A DNA stretch of 64,000 bases from Candidatus Saccharibacteria bacterium CG_4_10_14_0_2_um_filter_52_9 (GCA_903970515.1 CAJCJA010000036.1:1-64000); one strand, 5' to 3'; counted from the stretch's first letter, positions 9,644-17,787 are shown. Notes: a model not told the origin generated them from the sequence alone. Numbers and translations: made by a program.

Positions 9644-10135
9644 TCACAGGTAGGTTCCGGCGCGCGGCTCGGGACTCCCAGGATTGAGCGAGCGATCACG
9701 CATCTTTTCCAACTGCGCCGCGGCGGCGGCCTGTTGGGCGAACAGCGAGGCTTGGATGCCGTGGAACAGGCCCTCCAGCCACCCGACCAGTTGCGCCTGG
9801 GCGATGCGAAGTTCTGATTCACTGGGAACGTCGCCGCTGAAGGGTATGGCCATTCGCGAGAGCTCGCTGCCGAGGTCGGGCGACAGTGCGCCCGAGAGTT
9901 CGCGGATGGACGTCTCGTAGATCTCGCCCAGTCGGGCCCGTCCCGCCTCATCGAGCGGGGCGCTGCGAGCTTCGTCGAGGAGCGACTTGACCATCGAGCC
10001 AATGCGCATCACCTTGGCGGGTTGGGAGATGAAATCGGTCCCTTCGTCCTCATTCGAGGGCGCCGCGGGCCCGACGCCGGGGCCCATCACCTCATCGGGA
10101 TCGACGGTCACGTTGGCAACGGGTTCTTCTTCCAT
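9644..10135 (-). CDS. bpa: Bacterial proteasome activator (Bpa/PafE, DUF2587)
   Basis: About 163 residues. The core matches mycobacterial Bpa closely: ISQPAKVMRIGSMVKSLLDE, PLDEAGRARLGEIYETSIREL, ELRIAQAQLVGWLEGLFHGI and a Gln/Ala-rich last helix. Bpa forms a dodecameric ring that opens the 20S proteasome gate without ATP. The protein ends GTYL, comparable to the GQYL tail that docks on the proteasome, with the penultimate Tyr kept. This implies a 20S proteasome elsewhere in the genome. The N-terminal 35 residues are acidic and low-complexity. ATG 10135 is taken because the longer reading begins with residues unlike the family; no strong ribosome site is seen. Divergent from the Rrf2 gene. 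Confidence 0.93.
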   Translation of the reverse strand: MEEEPVANVTVDPDEVMGPGVGPAAPSNEDEGTDFISQPAKVMRIGSMVKSLLDEARSAPLDEAGRARLGEIYETSIRELSGALSPDLGSELSRMAIPFSGDVPSESELRIAQAQLVGWLEGLFHGIQASLFAQQAAAAAQLEKMRDRSLNPGSPEPRAGTYL

Positions 10136-10194
10136 CCATGCAGTGTGCCAGAAAGCGCGCCACGTCATTCAACTCGTTTTGACACCCTCGTCGA

Positions 10195-10200
10195 TAGACT
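10195..10200 (+). promoter_or_regulatory. -10 hexamer for leaderless Rrf2 transcript
   Basis: TAGACT lies seven bases before the ATG at 10208, which has no Shine-Dalgarno sequence. A start at the A of the ATG is expected. Confidence 0.5.
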
Positions 10201-10207
10201 GCGGCTC

Positions 10208-10657
10208 ATGAGGGTTTCGACACGGGGGGACTATGCCAGCCGGGCGTTGTTGAGCCTGGCGCTGCGCGAGGACCAGGCGCTGCCCACCTCGGTACGCGAT
10301 CTGGCCGAACGCACCGGTCTGCCCCAGCCCTACCTCGAACAGATTTTGCTCAGTTTGAAGGGCGTAGGACTGGTTCGCTCCAAGCGCGGGGTGGGCGGCG
10401 GGTACGTGCTCGCCCGCGACGCCGAAGCGATCACCTTGGCCGAGATTGTCGCCGCCGTGGATGGACCCATCGTCGCGGGCGACTTTGGCGAACCTCACCG
10501 TGACGGGGCTTGCGACCACGAGGGCCAGTGCGTGCTGCTGGGTGTCTGGGCCGACGTCGGGAACCACATGCGCGAGCACCTTTCGAGCTACACCCTCGCC
10601 GACATGGTGACCCAGGCGCGCGGTGGCCGACCCGTCGTGCGCACCCACAGCGCATAA
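10208..10657 (+). CDS. Rrf2 family transcriptional regulator
   Basis: About 149 residues. Winged helix with LPTSVRDLAERTGLPQPYLEQILLSLKGVGLVRSKRGVGGGYVLAR, the Rrf2 signature. IscR and NsrR of this family bind an iron-sulfur cluster through three cysteines. Here CDHEGQC gives two of them at the usual spacing, but the first cysteine of the IscR pattern is absent (the stretch is GEPHRDGAC). Cluster binding could therefore use a non-Cys ligand, or the protein may sense something else. ATG 10208 is supported by the -10 hexamer seven bases upstream and by family length. It diverges from bpa and precedes a sigma factor gene. Confidence 0.9.
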   Translation: MRVSTRGDYASRALLSLALREDQALPTSVRDLAERTGLPQPYLEQILLSLKGVGLVRSKRGVGGGYVLARDAEAITLAEIVAAVDGPIVAGDFGEPHRDGACDHEGQCVLLGVWADVGNHMREHLSSYTLADMVTQARGGRPVVRTHSA

Positions 10658-10658
10658 A

Positions 10659-10755
10659 GTCTCGTTTTTATTGCTTGCGAATGACGCCAGGACGTGGGAA
10701 CCTGTCCAGCAGGGCCGGTAGAGCCCAGCGGGCTCGAGCCCGCGGAGGCCGAGAC
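10659..10755 (+). other. Structured intergenic element of unknown function
   Basis: The region just after the Rrf2 stop codon can fold. GTCTCG (10659-10664) can pair with CGAGAC (10750-10755) and enclose three hairpins: GGAC/GTCC (10690-10707), GGGC/GCCC (10712-10726) and the perfect 16-base palindrome GCGGGCTCGAGCCCGC (10728-10743). No T-run follows, so a plain terminator is unlikely. It may be a small RNA, a leader element of the sigma gene read from a distal promoter, or part of the Rrf2 transcript's 3' end. I could not match it to a riboswitch class. Confidence 0.35.
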
Positions 10756-10809
10756 ACCCGCCCACTACCCTCAGAAGCCTTAGCCTCGATTTAACTGAAA
10801 TTTAAAGGC

Positions 10810-10838
10810 TTGAAGTACTTTTAACGCAGTGGTAAATT
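10810..10838 (+). promoter_or_regulatory. Sigma-70-type promoter of the sigma factor gene
   Basis: TTGAAG (10810-10815), a 17-base spacer and TAAATT (10833-10838) in an AT-rich stretch unlike its surroundings. A start near 10845 gives a leader of about 65 bases containing AAGGAGATCGA before the sigma gene. A five-codon reading frame (10897-10914) ends in a TGA overlapping the sigma ATG. Confidence 0.7.
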
Positions 10839-10910
10839 AGTAATGCGTCGATAGGAGAAATACAAAGACCCGAGCGCTACGAAGAACGAGATACATATGA
10901 AGGAGATCGA

Positions 10911-11762
10911 ATGAACACCACCCCCCGCCGATCATCAGTCAATACCAACGACATGCTGGGCCTACTTATGCGCGACCTAGACCGCTACCCCATGCCGAAC
11001 TACGACGAGCAAGTCGAACTCGCCAAGCGCGTCACCGCCGGTGACGAAGAAGCCAAGAAACAGATGGTCGCCGCGAACCTTCGACTCGTCCTGCACTGGG
11101 CACGCCGCTACCAGGACCGCGGTGTCGAAATGGTCGACCTCGTCCAGGAGGGAACCTTCGGGTTACTGCGCGCCGTTGAGAAGTTCGACTGGGAACGGGG
11201 TTTCAAATTCTCGACCTACGCGACGTGGTGGATCCGCCAGGCCCTCCAACGCGCCGTCCAACAGCACGGTCGCACCATTCGCATCCCGCTCGAAGTGGGC
11301 GAACAGTTACAACGCCTCGAAGCGACGACGGCGGAGTTGACGTCGATCTTTGGACGCAAGCCCACCGACGAAGAACTCACCGAAGCGACGGGCATGTCCA
11401 AGGAAGAGCGTCAGGGTCTGCACGGTCTGGCGGGCGTCACCGCGAGTCTGGATCAACCCGCGTCGTCGGATTCGGCGACCACGTTGGGTGACCTCGTCGC
11501 ACCAAGCCAGCACGACTGGGTTGGCGACATCGAGCAGTCGATGATGAATGAGCAGTTGCACTCGGCGCTCGACAAGTTGAGCGACCTACAGCGCGAAGTC
11601 CTATCGCTGCGTTTTGGTCTCAACGGCTCGACGCCACTTTCGCTGCAGGCAACGGCGACCAAACTCGACATCGGTGTGCGCCGCGTGCGCCGCGCTGAGG
11701 AAGAAGCCCTCGAGACGTTGCGTGACGACACCGCCGTGCTCGCGACTCGCGAGAACGCCTAG
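10911..11762 (+). CDS. RNA polymerase sigma factor, sigma-70 group 2 (SigB/HrdD-like)
   Basis: 283 residues, too short for the primary sigma factor. It has region 1.2 (LGLLMRDLDRYPMPNYDEQVELAKRV), region 2 (ANLRLVLHWARRYQDRGVEMVDLVQEG, then GLLRAVEKFDWERGFKFSTYATWWIRQALQRAVQ), region 3 (ELTSIFGRKPTDEELTEATGM) and region 4 (LHSALDKLSDLQREVLSLRFGL). The recognition helix of region 4.2 reads LDIGVRRVRRAEEEAL, different from the primary-sigma GVTRERIRQIE, so -35 preference may differ. AAGGAGATCGA gives a strong ribosome site. The stop codon TAG overlaps the stop of convergent rluD in a shared CTAG. Confidence 0.93.
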   Translation: MNTTPRRSSVNTNDMLGLLMRDLDRYPMPNYDEQVELAKRVTAGDEEAKKQMVAANLRLVLHWARRYQDRGVEMVDLVQEGTFGLLRAVEKFDWERGFKFSTYATWWIRQALQRAVQQHGRTIRIPLEVGEQLQRLEATTAELTSIFGRKPTDEELTEATGMSKEERQGLHGLAGVTASLDQPASSDSATTLGDLVAPSQHDWVGDIEQSMMNEQLHSALDKLSDLQREVLSLRFGLNGSTPLSLQATATKLDIGVRRVRRAEEEALETLRDDTAVLATRENA

Positions 11763-12733
11763 AGTTCGACGTCCTCAGGCACGAGTGCCGCGAGGTCCTC
11801 GGGCAAAGGCGCGTGAACGAGGACTCGCGCGGCGTTACGAGGGTGATCGAACGCCAGCCTCGTTGAGTGCAAGAAAAATCGGTCCTCCGCGAGGCGTCGC
11901 TCGCGACGGTGACCGTAGCGCGCGTCATTGACCACGGGGTGACCAATCGTTGCCATGTGAACACGGATTTGATGCGTGCGGCCGGTGTCCAGATCCAGGC
12001 GCAGCAGCGTCAGCGTGTGAGGTTTGGCGACGCGGGCCACCACCTCGTAACTGGTCCTCGCGGGACGGCCGTCGGCGCGCACCGCCATCATCGTGGGCGT
12101 GCGCGCGGATCGTCCGATCGGCGCGTCGACGACGCCGCGATCCTCAGCGACGTGACCCTCGACCATGCCGAGATACGTGCGATGCATGGTGCGCTCGCTC
12201 AACTGGGCACTCAAGTTCAAGAATCCTTCGGGGGTCTTCGCAACTACCAACAAGCCCGACGTTCCCTTGTCGAGTCGATGCACGATGCCGGGGCGAAGTG
12301 GGTCACAAAGTCCTTCCGCGCTCAGTTCGCGCATCTCGGGATACCTCGCGAGCAGGCCCGCCACGAGCGTGCCGGTCCGTTGCCCAGCGCCCGGATGCAC
12401 CACTTGACCAGGCGACTTGTTGACGACGCAGAAATCCTCGTCGTCGAGCACGACGTCGATGGGCACACTCGCGTCGGCGTCGATGATGCCGCTCTCGGGC
12501 GCGGGCACGAGGGCGATAAGGTGCTGGCCCTCTTGCACGTTGAGCGAGGCTTTGGCGACGACCTTGTCGTTCAACGTCACCGCACCGCTCGCGAGCATCG
12601 CACTGGTCTCGGAGCGTGAGAGGCCCGTCAACATCGAGAGGACTCGGTCGATACGAATGTCGTGCAACGTACTCGGCACGATGAGGTCGAGCACCTCGCC
12701 GTCGAAAGCGTCGGGACCGAGGTCCTCGTTCAT
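11759..12733 (-). CDS. rluD: RluA/RluD family pseudouridine synthase
   Basis: 324 residues. An S4 RNA-binding domain (RIDRVLSMLTGLSRSETSAMLASG) is followed by the synthase domain with RPGIVHRLDKGTSGLLVVAK, whose Asp near residue 150 is the catalytic nucleophile, then DLDTGRTHQIRVHMATIGHPVVND. It isomerises uridines, most likely in 23S rRNA. ATG 12733 overlaps the lspA stop as ATGA, the usual lspA-rluD coupling. The open frame runs further upstream but that part is antisense-frame lspA sequence. Confidence 0.95.
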   Translation of the reverse strand: MNEDLGPDAFDGEVLDLIVPSTLHDIRIDRVLSMLTGLSRSETSAMLASGAVTLNDKVVAKASLNVQEGQHLIALVPAPESGIIDADASVPIDVVLDDEDFCVVNKSPGQVVHPGAGQRTGTLVAGLLARYPEMRELSAEGLCDPLRPGIVHRLDKGTSGLLVVAKTPEGFLNLSAQLSERTMHRTYLGMVEGHVAEDRGVVDAPIGRSARTPTMMAVRADGRPARTSYEVVARVAKPHTLTLLRLDLDTGRTHQIRVHMATIGHPVVNDARYGHRRERRLAEDRFFLHSTRLAFDHPRNAARVLVHAPLPEDLAALVPEDVEL

Positions 12734-13203
12734 CGCGCGAGCAACGGATCCCCGCGCAACGCCACGACGATGAGGACGATGAAGCCCGCGGTGATCGAGA
12801 TGTCGGCGAGGTTGAACACGGGAAACGATCCCAGGGCGATGAAGTCGGTGACCTCGTGAGGCGACGCGGCGAGTCGATCGAGCACGTTCGCCACGCCCCC
12901 GCCCAGCAACAGCCCGAAGCCAATGGCGGGTGCGCCAGGAGCGGCCTGGAGTCCCACCACCACGACCACGAGCGCCACGATCACCGTCACCAGCGTCGTG
13001 AGGAATGCTCCCGATTGATTGATGGAGAACGAGATCCCCGAGTTGTACTGCAATCGAAACCAGATGTCGCCGCCAACGTGCACCGCGTGATTCGAAAGTT
13101 CGTGACGGGCCCAGATTTTGGTCGCCGCGTCGAGCGCGGTCACCACGAGGGCGACCAGCGCCACTGTGAAGTTGAGATGTAGGCCTAGACGCTTGCGCGG
13201 CAC
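12730..13203 (-). CDS. lspA: Signal peptidase II (lipoprotein signal peptidase)
   Basis: 157 residues with four membrane helices. It removes signal peptides from diacylglyceryl-modified prolipoproteins at the membrane. Catalytic aspartates sit in GGVANVLDRL and FPVFNLADISI; FRLQYNSGISFSI matches the conserved region before helix 2. GTG 13203 gives the family's normal length and overlaps the last codons of the DksA-like gene by 19 bases; GTG 13164 is a shorter alternative. A strong ribosome site is not obvious, so coupling with the upstream gene is likely. Confidence 0.92.
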   Translation of the reverse strand: MPRKRLGLHLNFTVALVALVVTALDAATKIWARHELSNHAVHVGGDIWFRLQYNSGISFSINQSGAFLTTLVTVIVALVVVVVGLQAAPGAPAIGFGLLLGGGVANVLDRLAASPHEVTDFIALGSFPVFNLADISITAGFIVLIVVALRGDPLLAR

Positions 13204-14189
13204 GACACACACGTGAACACGGGCAACTGCGCGAGCAAACGTGGCTTGGAAATCGGCTCGTAGCACTCGTCGCAGCGACCGTAGCTCCCGTCATCAATTC
13301 GTGCGAGGGCGACGTCGATCTCATCGACCTTCAAACGAAGCGACGACGCGAAATCCTTCAACTGATCGCGCTGGATGTCCGAGGCAACGCTGCTACCGTC
13401 TTCGTCGTCGTACTCGAGTCGCTCACGGTCGACCAACATCTCGTTCGCCTCTGACTCAGCGACCACGATCTGAGCGTTGGTCGCTTCACGCGTGTCGAGC
13501 AGCAGGCCTCGCAACTCCTCGAGGAATGCCTTGTCGCCACCGTAGGGCTTGGAGTGCATCTTTCGCTCGAGGGCCTCTTGACGCTTACGCTCCTCAGCGT
13601 CGCGCCGTTCCTGGCGACGCAATTCTTCGAGGTTTCGTCGTTCGATCTCGCGTTGCTTGCGAGCCTTCTCCGCCTCGATGGCCTTTCGCTTGTTCTCAAT
13701 CTCGCGCTGCTTCTTCGCTTCGGTGGCGGCCTTTTCGCGCGCCTTGCGCTGGACTTCGCGTTCTTTCGCGAGCGCCTTCGCCTTCGCGTCGCGCTCCTTC
13801 TTCGCGCGAGCGCTCGCGAGCGCCTTCGCCTTCGCGGCGGCGGCCTTAGCTTTCGCGTCGGCCTTCGCCTTGGCTTCGCGCTCCTTGAGCGCCTTGGCGG
13901 CGGCGGCGAGCTTGGCTTTGGCGGCGGCGGCCTTCTTCGCGGCCATTTCCCTCTGCGCGGGGCTCAACGTCGTGGGTTTTTTGGCGACGCTCTTCGCCGG
14001 GGATTTCGCGGGCGCTTTGACTGATTTCTTCGTCTTCTTGGCGACCGGCTTGGTCGGGGCGGACTTCTTTGTCGATGCCGCGTGCCCCTTGGGCGACTTC
14101 TTCGGGGACGTCGCCTTCTTCACCACCGACTTTTTGGGCGAAGCCTTCTTTGGCGCGGCCTTTTTGGCGGTTTTGGCGTTCGACGGCAT
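13185..14189 (-). CDS. DksA/TraR zinc-finger protein with long Lys/Ala-rich histone-H1-like tail
   Basis: 334 residues in two unlike halves. Residues 1-115 are almost only Lys, Ala, Pro and Ser, with repeated SPKKS, AKSPAKS and PTKPVAKK motifs like histone H1 tails and mycobacterial HupB. Residues 115-215 are a charged helix of Ala/Lys/Glu/Arg. The last 110 residues form a TraR/DksA domain: an acidic coiled-coil (LLLDTREATNAQIVVAESEANEMLVD) and a C4 zinc finger CDECYEPISKPRLLAQLPVF with a second Cys pair CVSC. DksA-type proteins act in the RNA polymerase secondary channel; the tail suggests DNA binding as well (inference). GAGGAGAAATA precedes the ATG. It leads lspA and rluD. Confidence 0.88.
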   Translation of the reverse strand: MPSNAKTAKKAAPKKASPKKSVVKKATSPKKSPKGHAASTKKSAPTKPVAKKTKKSVKAPAKSPAKSVAKKPTTLSPAQREMAAKKAAAAKAKLAAAAKALKEREAKAKADAKAKAAAAKAKALASARAKKERDAKAKALAKEREVQRKAREKAATEAKKQREIENKRKAIEAEKARKQREIERRNLEELRRQERRDAEERKRQEALERKMHSKPYGGDKAFLEELRGLLLDTREATNAQIVVAESEANEMLVDRERLEYDDEDGSSVASDIQRDQLKDFASSLRLKVDEIDVALARIDDGSYGRCDECYEPISKPRLLAQLPVFTCVSCRASV

Positions 14190-14247
14190 TATTTCTCCTC
14201 GTAAGACAATGACAAGTGCGCGCCGAGGCTAGCAGGCGCGACTCGAA

Positions 14248-15012
14248 TTACGAACGTTCGTCGCGAGAAGGGGTCTCGAAGTTCAAAACCTGTCCAATCG
14301 TGGAGTTTTCCACGGGTGCCGGGGCGGGCGGGGGCACCAGTGACGGTCGCGCGGGTTCCGCCGAATGAGCTCGAGGAGCACTGGGCGCCGGTGCGGGAGC
14401 GGCTGCGGGCGACACCGGCGTACTCGTGTCACTCGACGAGAGGACGCCGCCCACGCTGAAGGAACTCTCCACCCAGCGCGAGAACTCGGCAAGTACCGTC
14501 GCGAGTCGCACACGTTCGTGTTCCAACTGACGTGAAAGCGTGTCCACGTCCTCACTGAGTCGCTGCTTTAGACCATTGAGGCGATTCACTTCGTCCTCGG
14601 CGCGGCTTCGCGCCTCGGCGACGATCTCTCGCGCGCGTTCCTGGGCGACGACCGTCATCTCACGAGCTTTTGACTCCGCCTCTTGTTGCGCTTGCTCGAT
14701 GAACTGTTGGGCGAGAGCGATCATCGAGGTCACCTGCTCGGCCCCTCCCACCGAAGGTGCCCTCGAGGAGATCGGCGCGGGTGCGGGAGCGGGCGACGCA
14801 GGCGCACCGCTTTGGAGTTGATGGATTCGCTCACTCGCTTGGCGAAGTTGCTGGCGCATTTGCTGGAGTTGGTCCTTGAGTTGCCGCGCCTCCGAGGACA
14901 CTCGTTCAAGGAATTCATCGACCTCGTCGACGTTGTAGCCCTTGAGGCCGACCTTGAAGGCGACGGTGTCGATGACGTCAAGAGCCGACGAGGTGAAATC
15001 CGAATTATCCAT
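14248..15012 (-). CDS. divIVA: DivIVA/Wag31 family polar growth protein
   Basis: 254 residues. The N-terminal lipid-binding DivIVA domain includes VAFKVGLKGYNVDEVDEFLERVSSEA, followed by a Gln-rich coiled coil, a Pro/Ala/Ser linker (residues 70-90), a second coiled coil (FIEQAQQEAESKAREMTVVAQERA) and a Pro/Ala-rich C-terminus. In Actinobacteria it marks negatively curved membrane and recruits the elongation machinery to the poles. It follows yggT and sepF in the same direction, as in mycobacterial wag31 neighbourhoods. Confidence 0.93.
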   Translation of the reverse strand: MDNSDFTSSALDVIDTVAFKVGLKGYNVDEVDEFLERVSSEARQLKDQLQQMRQQLRQASERIHQLQSGAPASPAPAPAPISSRAPSVGGAEQVTSMIALAQQFIEQAQQEAESKAREMTVVAQERAREIVAEARSRAEDEVNRLNGLKQRLSEDVDTLSRQLEHERVRLATVLAEFSRWVESSFSVGGVLSSSDTSTPVSPAAAPAPAPSAPRAHSAEPARPSLVPPPAPAPVENSTIGQVLNFETPSRDERS

Positions 15013-15056
15013 TGAGCCACCCTACCGCCATCGATGTGACAACTGCGGGTTGGCCG

Positions 15057-15308
15057 CTAGATGACGTTGTTGATGACGATCAGGATAATGACCGCCACCA
15101 TCACCGAGAAGTCAACGCCGACGCCGCCAATCGAGGGCCGCGGGATGATCTGGCGCAGTGGACGAAGGACCGGTTCGGTCAGTCGGGCGAGGAAGCGCTT
15201 CACGCCCACGAGCGCGCCACGCGGATTGTTCGTGGGAAACCAACTCAGCAGCGCCGAGACGATCAATATCCAGATGTACAGACCAATGAGGTCGTGAATC
15301 CACGCCAC
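15057..15308 (-). CDS. YggT family membrane protein
   Basis: 83 residues with two hydrophobic helices (LIGLYIWILIVSALLSWF and VMVAVIILIVINNVI) separated by the family motif LARLTEPVLRPLRQIIPRP. Members lie between sepF and divIVA in many Gram-positive genomes and are linked to division-site or osmotic functions; the molecular role is unclear. The GTG start overlaps the sepF stop (TAGTG). Confidence 0.9.
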   Translation of the reverse strand: MAWIHDLIGLYIWILIVSALLSWFPTNNPRGALVGVKRFLARLTEPVLRPLRQIIPRPSIGGVGVDFSVMVAVIILIVINNVI

Positions 15309-15892
15309 TAGGCGCCAACCGATTGATAATTCGTCGCTCGCAATCGCTCTCGCGCCTCGGGACTCACGTGCGTGCCTTGGGGGCTCACGAGGTACACGGC
15401 GCCCTTCTCCAAAATCTCCATCTTGGCGCCCAAGGCGTACGCCGTGCCCGAAGCGAAGTCCACGAGACGTCGCGCGACGCCCGGCTCGAGCTCGTTGACG
15501 ATCAACACCACCGCCCGATTCGATCGCAAGAGATCGGTGATCCGGCGCGATTCGTTGTAATTAGTGGGCGTGAAGATCGCGACATCACGCTCCTGGGAGA
15601 ACGGACTCACCGCTCGTACTCCGCTCGGCATCGGGCGAAGACGTGGTGCCTGGCCGTGGGGTTCGAGCACGGAGATGGGCGCCGGTCGCGAGACGGGACT
15701 CGGGATCGCCCGCGGCGACGGCGTCGGATTCGGGTGCGAACGACCGTTTGAACTTGCTGGTCGCGTCCACTCGAGTTCATCCTCGGTACCTTGATCGGAG
15801 AAAGGGCGCGCGGGGTTGGTCGTGGTGTACTCGCCGTATTCGTCCTCGATGAGACCGAGAAATCCCAAGGCCTTACGCATCTTGTCTTTCAT
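15308..15892 (-). CDS. sepF: Cell division protein SepF
   Basis: About 194 residues. The N-terminal amphipathic helix (KDKMRKALGFLGLIED) is the membrane anchor. A long Pro/Ser-rich linker (residues 30-95) follows, then the SepF core: RDVAIFTPTNYNESRRITDL and LRSNRAVVLIVNELEPGVARRLVDFASG. SepF anchors FtsZ to the membrane; since no ftsA is present in this cluster, it is the probable main anchor. ATG 15892 has GAGGAGAAG upstream; the preceding TTG is less likely. Confidence 0.94.
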   Translation of the reverse strand: MKDKMRKALGFLGLIEDEYGEYTTTNPARPFSDQGTEDELEWTRPASSNGRSHPNPTPSPRAIPSPVSRPAPISVLEPHGQAPRLRPMPSGVRAVSPFSQERDVAIFTPTNYNESRRITDLLRSNRAVVLIVNELEPGVARRLVDFASGTAYALGAKMEILEKGAVYLVSPQGTHVSPEARERLRATNYQSVGA

Positions 15893-15928
15893 CAACTTCT
15901 CCTCGCGGAAAATCCGCCCGTGACCATG

Positions 15929-16618
15929 TTAGGCCAGCGTGCCTGGGGGCAGCCGTTCACCAAAGAGGGCGCGGCCCACACGGATCTCCGTCGTACCAAG
16001 TTCACAAGCGATCTCGAGGTCGTCGCTCATGCCCATTGAGCACTCGACGAGTCCCAGGTCGTCGACGAGTTGACGCGTCGCTCGAAACGCGCGACGCGTT
16101 CCTTCGAGGTTCGCCGGCGCGACCGTCATCAGGCCACGTACGTCGAGCTCCAGCGCGGATGCTCGCGCGACGAGTCCGGGCACCTCGTGTGGCCCGGCGC
16201 CATTTCGCTGTGCGGCACCGGTGTAGTCGACCTCGATGAGGAGCGCGGGCGGCGACGTTGAACGCGCGATGTGCTCGAGCTCCTTCTCACGTGACACCCC
16301 GCTCAGCACGTTCGCCACGCGACAGAGTCGAGCAATCTTGTTGGTCTGCAGTGCACCGAGATAGTGCCAACGGATTCGATCATCGCCCGTCGAGTACTTC
16401 GACTCGAGTTCGTCGAGATAATTCTCCCCGATGTCGAAGAGTCCGAGCGATGCGGCGGCCTCGACAACGTCGGGTCCGAAGGTCTTGGTGACGGCGACGA
16501 TGCGAACCGCGCCGGGGTCAGGCGCGCTCGCCGCAATGCGATCGCGCAGGACCTTGAGGTTCGCCGTGACGCGAGCGAGCAGTGGCGCGCTAGCGGAGGA
16601 AGCTGGGAAGGTCGTCAT
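15929..16618 (-). CDS. yggS: PLP-binding protein of YggS/PROSC family
   Basis: 229 residues. It has [22 protein letters not shown] with the PLP-binding lysine, then [30 protein letters not shown] and [23 protein letters not shown], all family landmarks of the single-domain alanine-racemase fold. It buffers pyridoxal phosphate and amino-acid pools. The ATG at 16618 lies 29 bases inside the end of ftsZ. The ftsZ-yggS-sepF-yggT-divIVA order is typical for Actinobacteria. Confidence 0.94.
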   Translation of the reverse strand: MTTFPASSASAPLLARVTANLKVLRDRIAASAPDPGAVRIVAVTKTFGPDVVEAAASLGLFDIGENYLDELESKYSTGDDRIRWHYLGALQTNKIARLCRVANVLSGVSREKELEHIARSTSPPALLIEVDYTGAAQRNGAGPHEVPGLVARASALELDVRGLMTVAPANLEGTRRAFRATRQLVDDLGLVECSMGMSDDLEIACELGTTEIRVGRALFGERLPPGTLA

Positions 16619-17678
16619 CGCCACCGACGTCGAAGAAGTCGTCGTTGGTGGTGCTCGAGAAAATGTCGGAACGCGGGCCTTCCGTGAGCACGGGCTCACT
16701 CGTCGTCACCGACGTCGGACGCGGCGAGGAACCGTGGTCGAAACCGGCGGCGATCACCGTCACCCGCACCGCCTCGCCAATGGACTGATCGATGACACTG
16801 CCAAAAATGATGTTGGCGTCGGGATGCGCGACCGAGTGGATGATGTTGGCGGCGTCAGTGACTTCGCTCAGCGTCACGCCAGGTCCACCGACGATGTTCA
16901 TGAGGATCCCTCTCGCGCCATCAATCGACGCCTCAAGCAATGGTGACGTGATCGCCGCTCGCGCCGCGTTCACCGCCCGTCCTTCGCCCGTCGAGGTGCC
17001 CACACCCATGATGGCGGTCCCGGCGTTTCGAAGAATCGCATTGACGTCGGCGAAGTCCGTGTTGATCAGACCCGGCACCGTAATCAGGTCGGTCACGCCG
17101 CGTACGGCCGACAACAACACGTCGTCGGCGATCTTGAAAGCTTCGAGCATGGACGTGTCCGCCGCGGTCACCGATAACAACCGGTCGTTAGGGATCACGA
17201 TCAAGGTGTCGACCTTGTCGCGCAGTAGCGCAATACCCTTGTCGGCCTGCGTCGCGCGACGCTTGCCCTCGAAGCTGAAGGGGCGAGTGACGACGCCGAT
17301 GGTGAGCACGCCGAGGGAACGGGCGATTTCGGCGACGACGGGCGCGGCCCCGGTGCCGGTGCCACCACCTTCGCCCGCCGTGATAAAGACCATGTCGGTG
17401 TCGGTGAGCGCGTCTTCAATTTCTGCCCGGTGGTCCTCGGCGGCTTGTCGACCGATCTCGGGATCGCTGCCCGCACCCAACCCGCGAGTCAATTGGCGCC
17501 CGATGTCCAACTTCAAATCGGCCTCGCTGAGCAAGAGTGCCTGGGCGTCAGTGTTCGCCGCGATGAATTCGATGTTGCGTAGTCCTTCGGCGATCATCCG
17601 GTTCACGGCGTTGACACCACCACCACCCACGCCGATCACCTTGATCACGGCGTGGTAGTTGCTCTGGTTCAGACTCAT
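16590..17678 (-). CDS. ftsZ: Cell division GTPase FtsZ
   Basis: 362 residues. The tubulin signature [10 protein letters not shown] is at about residues 104-113, preceded by [13 protein letters not shown]; the T7 loop reads [18 protein letters not shown]. The last residues DDLPSFLR form the conserved C-terminal peptide that binds SepF and other partners. The protein polymerises into the Z-ring. AAGGGGAGTTC precedes the ATG. The 109-base gap to ftsQ contains a well-formed promoter, so ftsZ can be transcribed apart from the rest of the cluster. Confidence 0.98.
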   Translation of the reverse strand: MSLNQSNYHAVIKVIGVGGGGVNAVNRMIAEGLRNIEFIAANTDAQALLLSEADLKLDIGRQLTRGLGAGSDPEIGRQAAEDHRAEIEDALTDTDMVFITAGEGGGTGTGAAPVVAEIARSLGVLTIGVVTRPFSFEGKRRATQADKGIALLRDKVDTLIVIPNDRLLSVTAADTSMLEAFKIADDVLLSAVRGVTDLITVPGLINTDFADVNAILRNAGTAIMGVGTSTGEGRAVNAARAAITSPLLEASIDGARGILMNIVGGPGVTLSEVTDAANIIHSVAHPDANIIFGSVIDQSIGEAVRVTVIAAGFDHGSSPRPTSVTTSEPVLTEGPRSDIFSSTTNDDFFDVGGDDDLPSFLR

Positions 17679-17749
17679 GAACTCCCCTTGGGTTAATCCT
17701 CTAGCGCACCCTTCGAGAGGGTCACCTTTTCGCGAACAAATGTCTCAGA

Positions 17750-17778
17750 AGGCTAGTCAGCCCTTCGATAATGGTCAA
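17750..17778 (-). promoter_or_regulatory. ftsZ promoter
   Basis: On the minus strand TTGACC (17778-17773), a 17-base spacer and TAGCCT (17755-17750). A start near 17743 gives a leader of about 65 bases with a small hairpin ACCCT/AGGGT before the ribosome site. The same TAGCCT hexamer precedes dut and smpB. Confidence 0.7.
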
Positions 17779-17787
17779 ATGCCCCCG

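Noticed and set aside
8626-9687. 353-codon open frame on the plus strand
   Set aside because: It lies wholly opposite dnaE, whose motifs are intact. The product is a Val/Glu/Arg-rich antisense reading typical of this codon use.
10659-10755. tRNA-Sec, cobalamin or SAM riboswitch
   Set aside because: No TCA anticodon loop, no AATCCGG-type or other core motif of those classes; kept only as an unnamed structured element.
12734-13324. Upstream extension of the rluD frame
   Set aside because: This part is a shifted-frame reading of lspA and the DksA-like gene; rluD homology starts at 12733.
16792-17658. 288-codon open frame on the plus strand
   Set aside because: Antisense to ftsZ; Ser/Pro/Ala-rich shadow reading.
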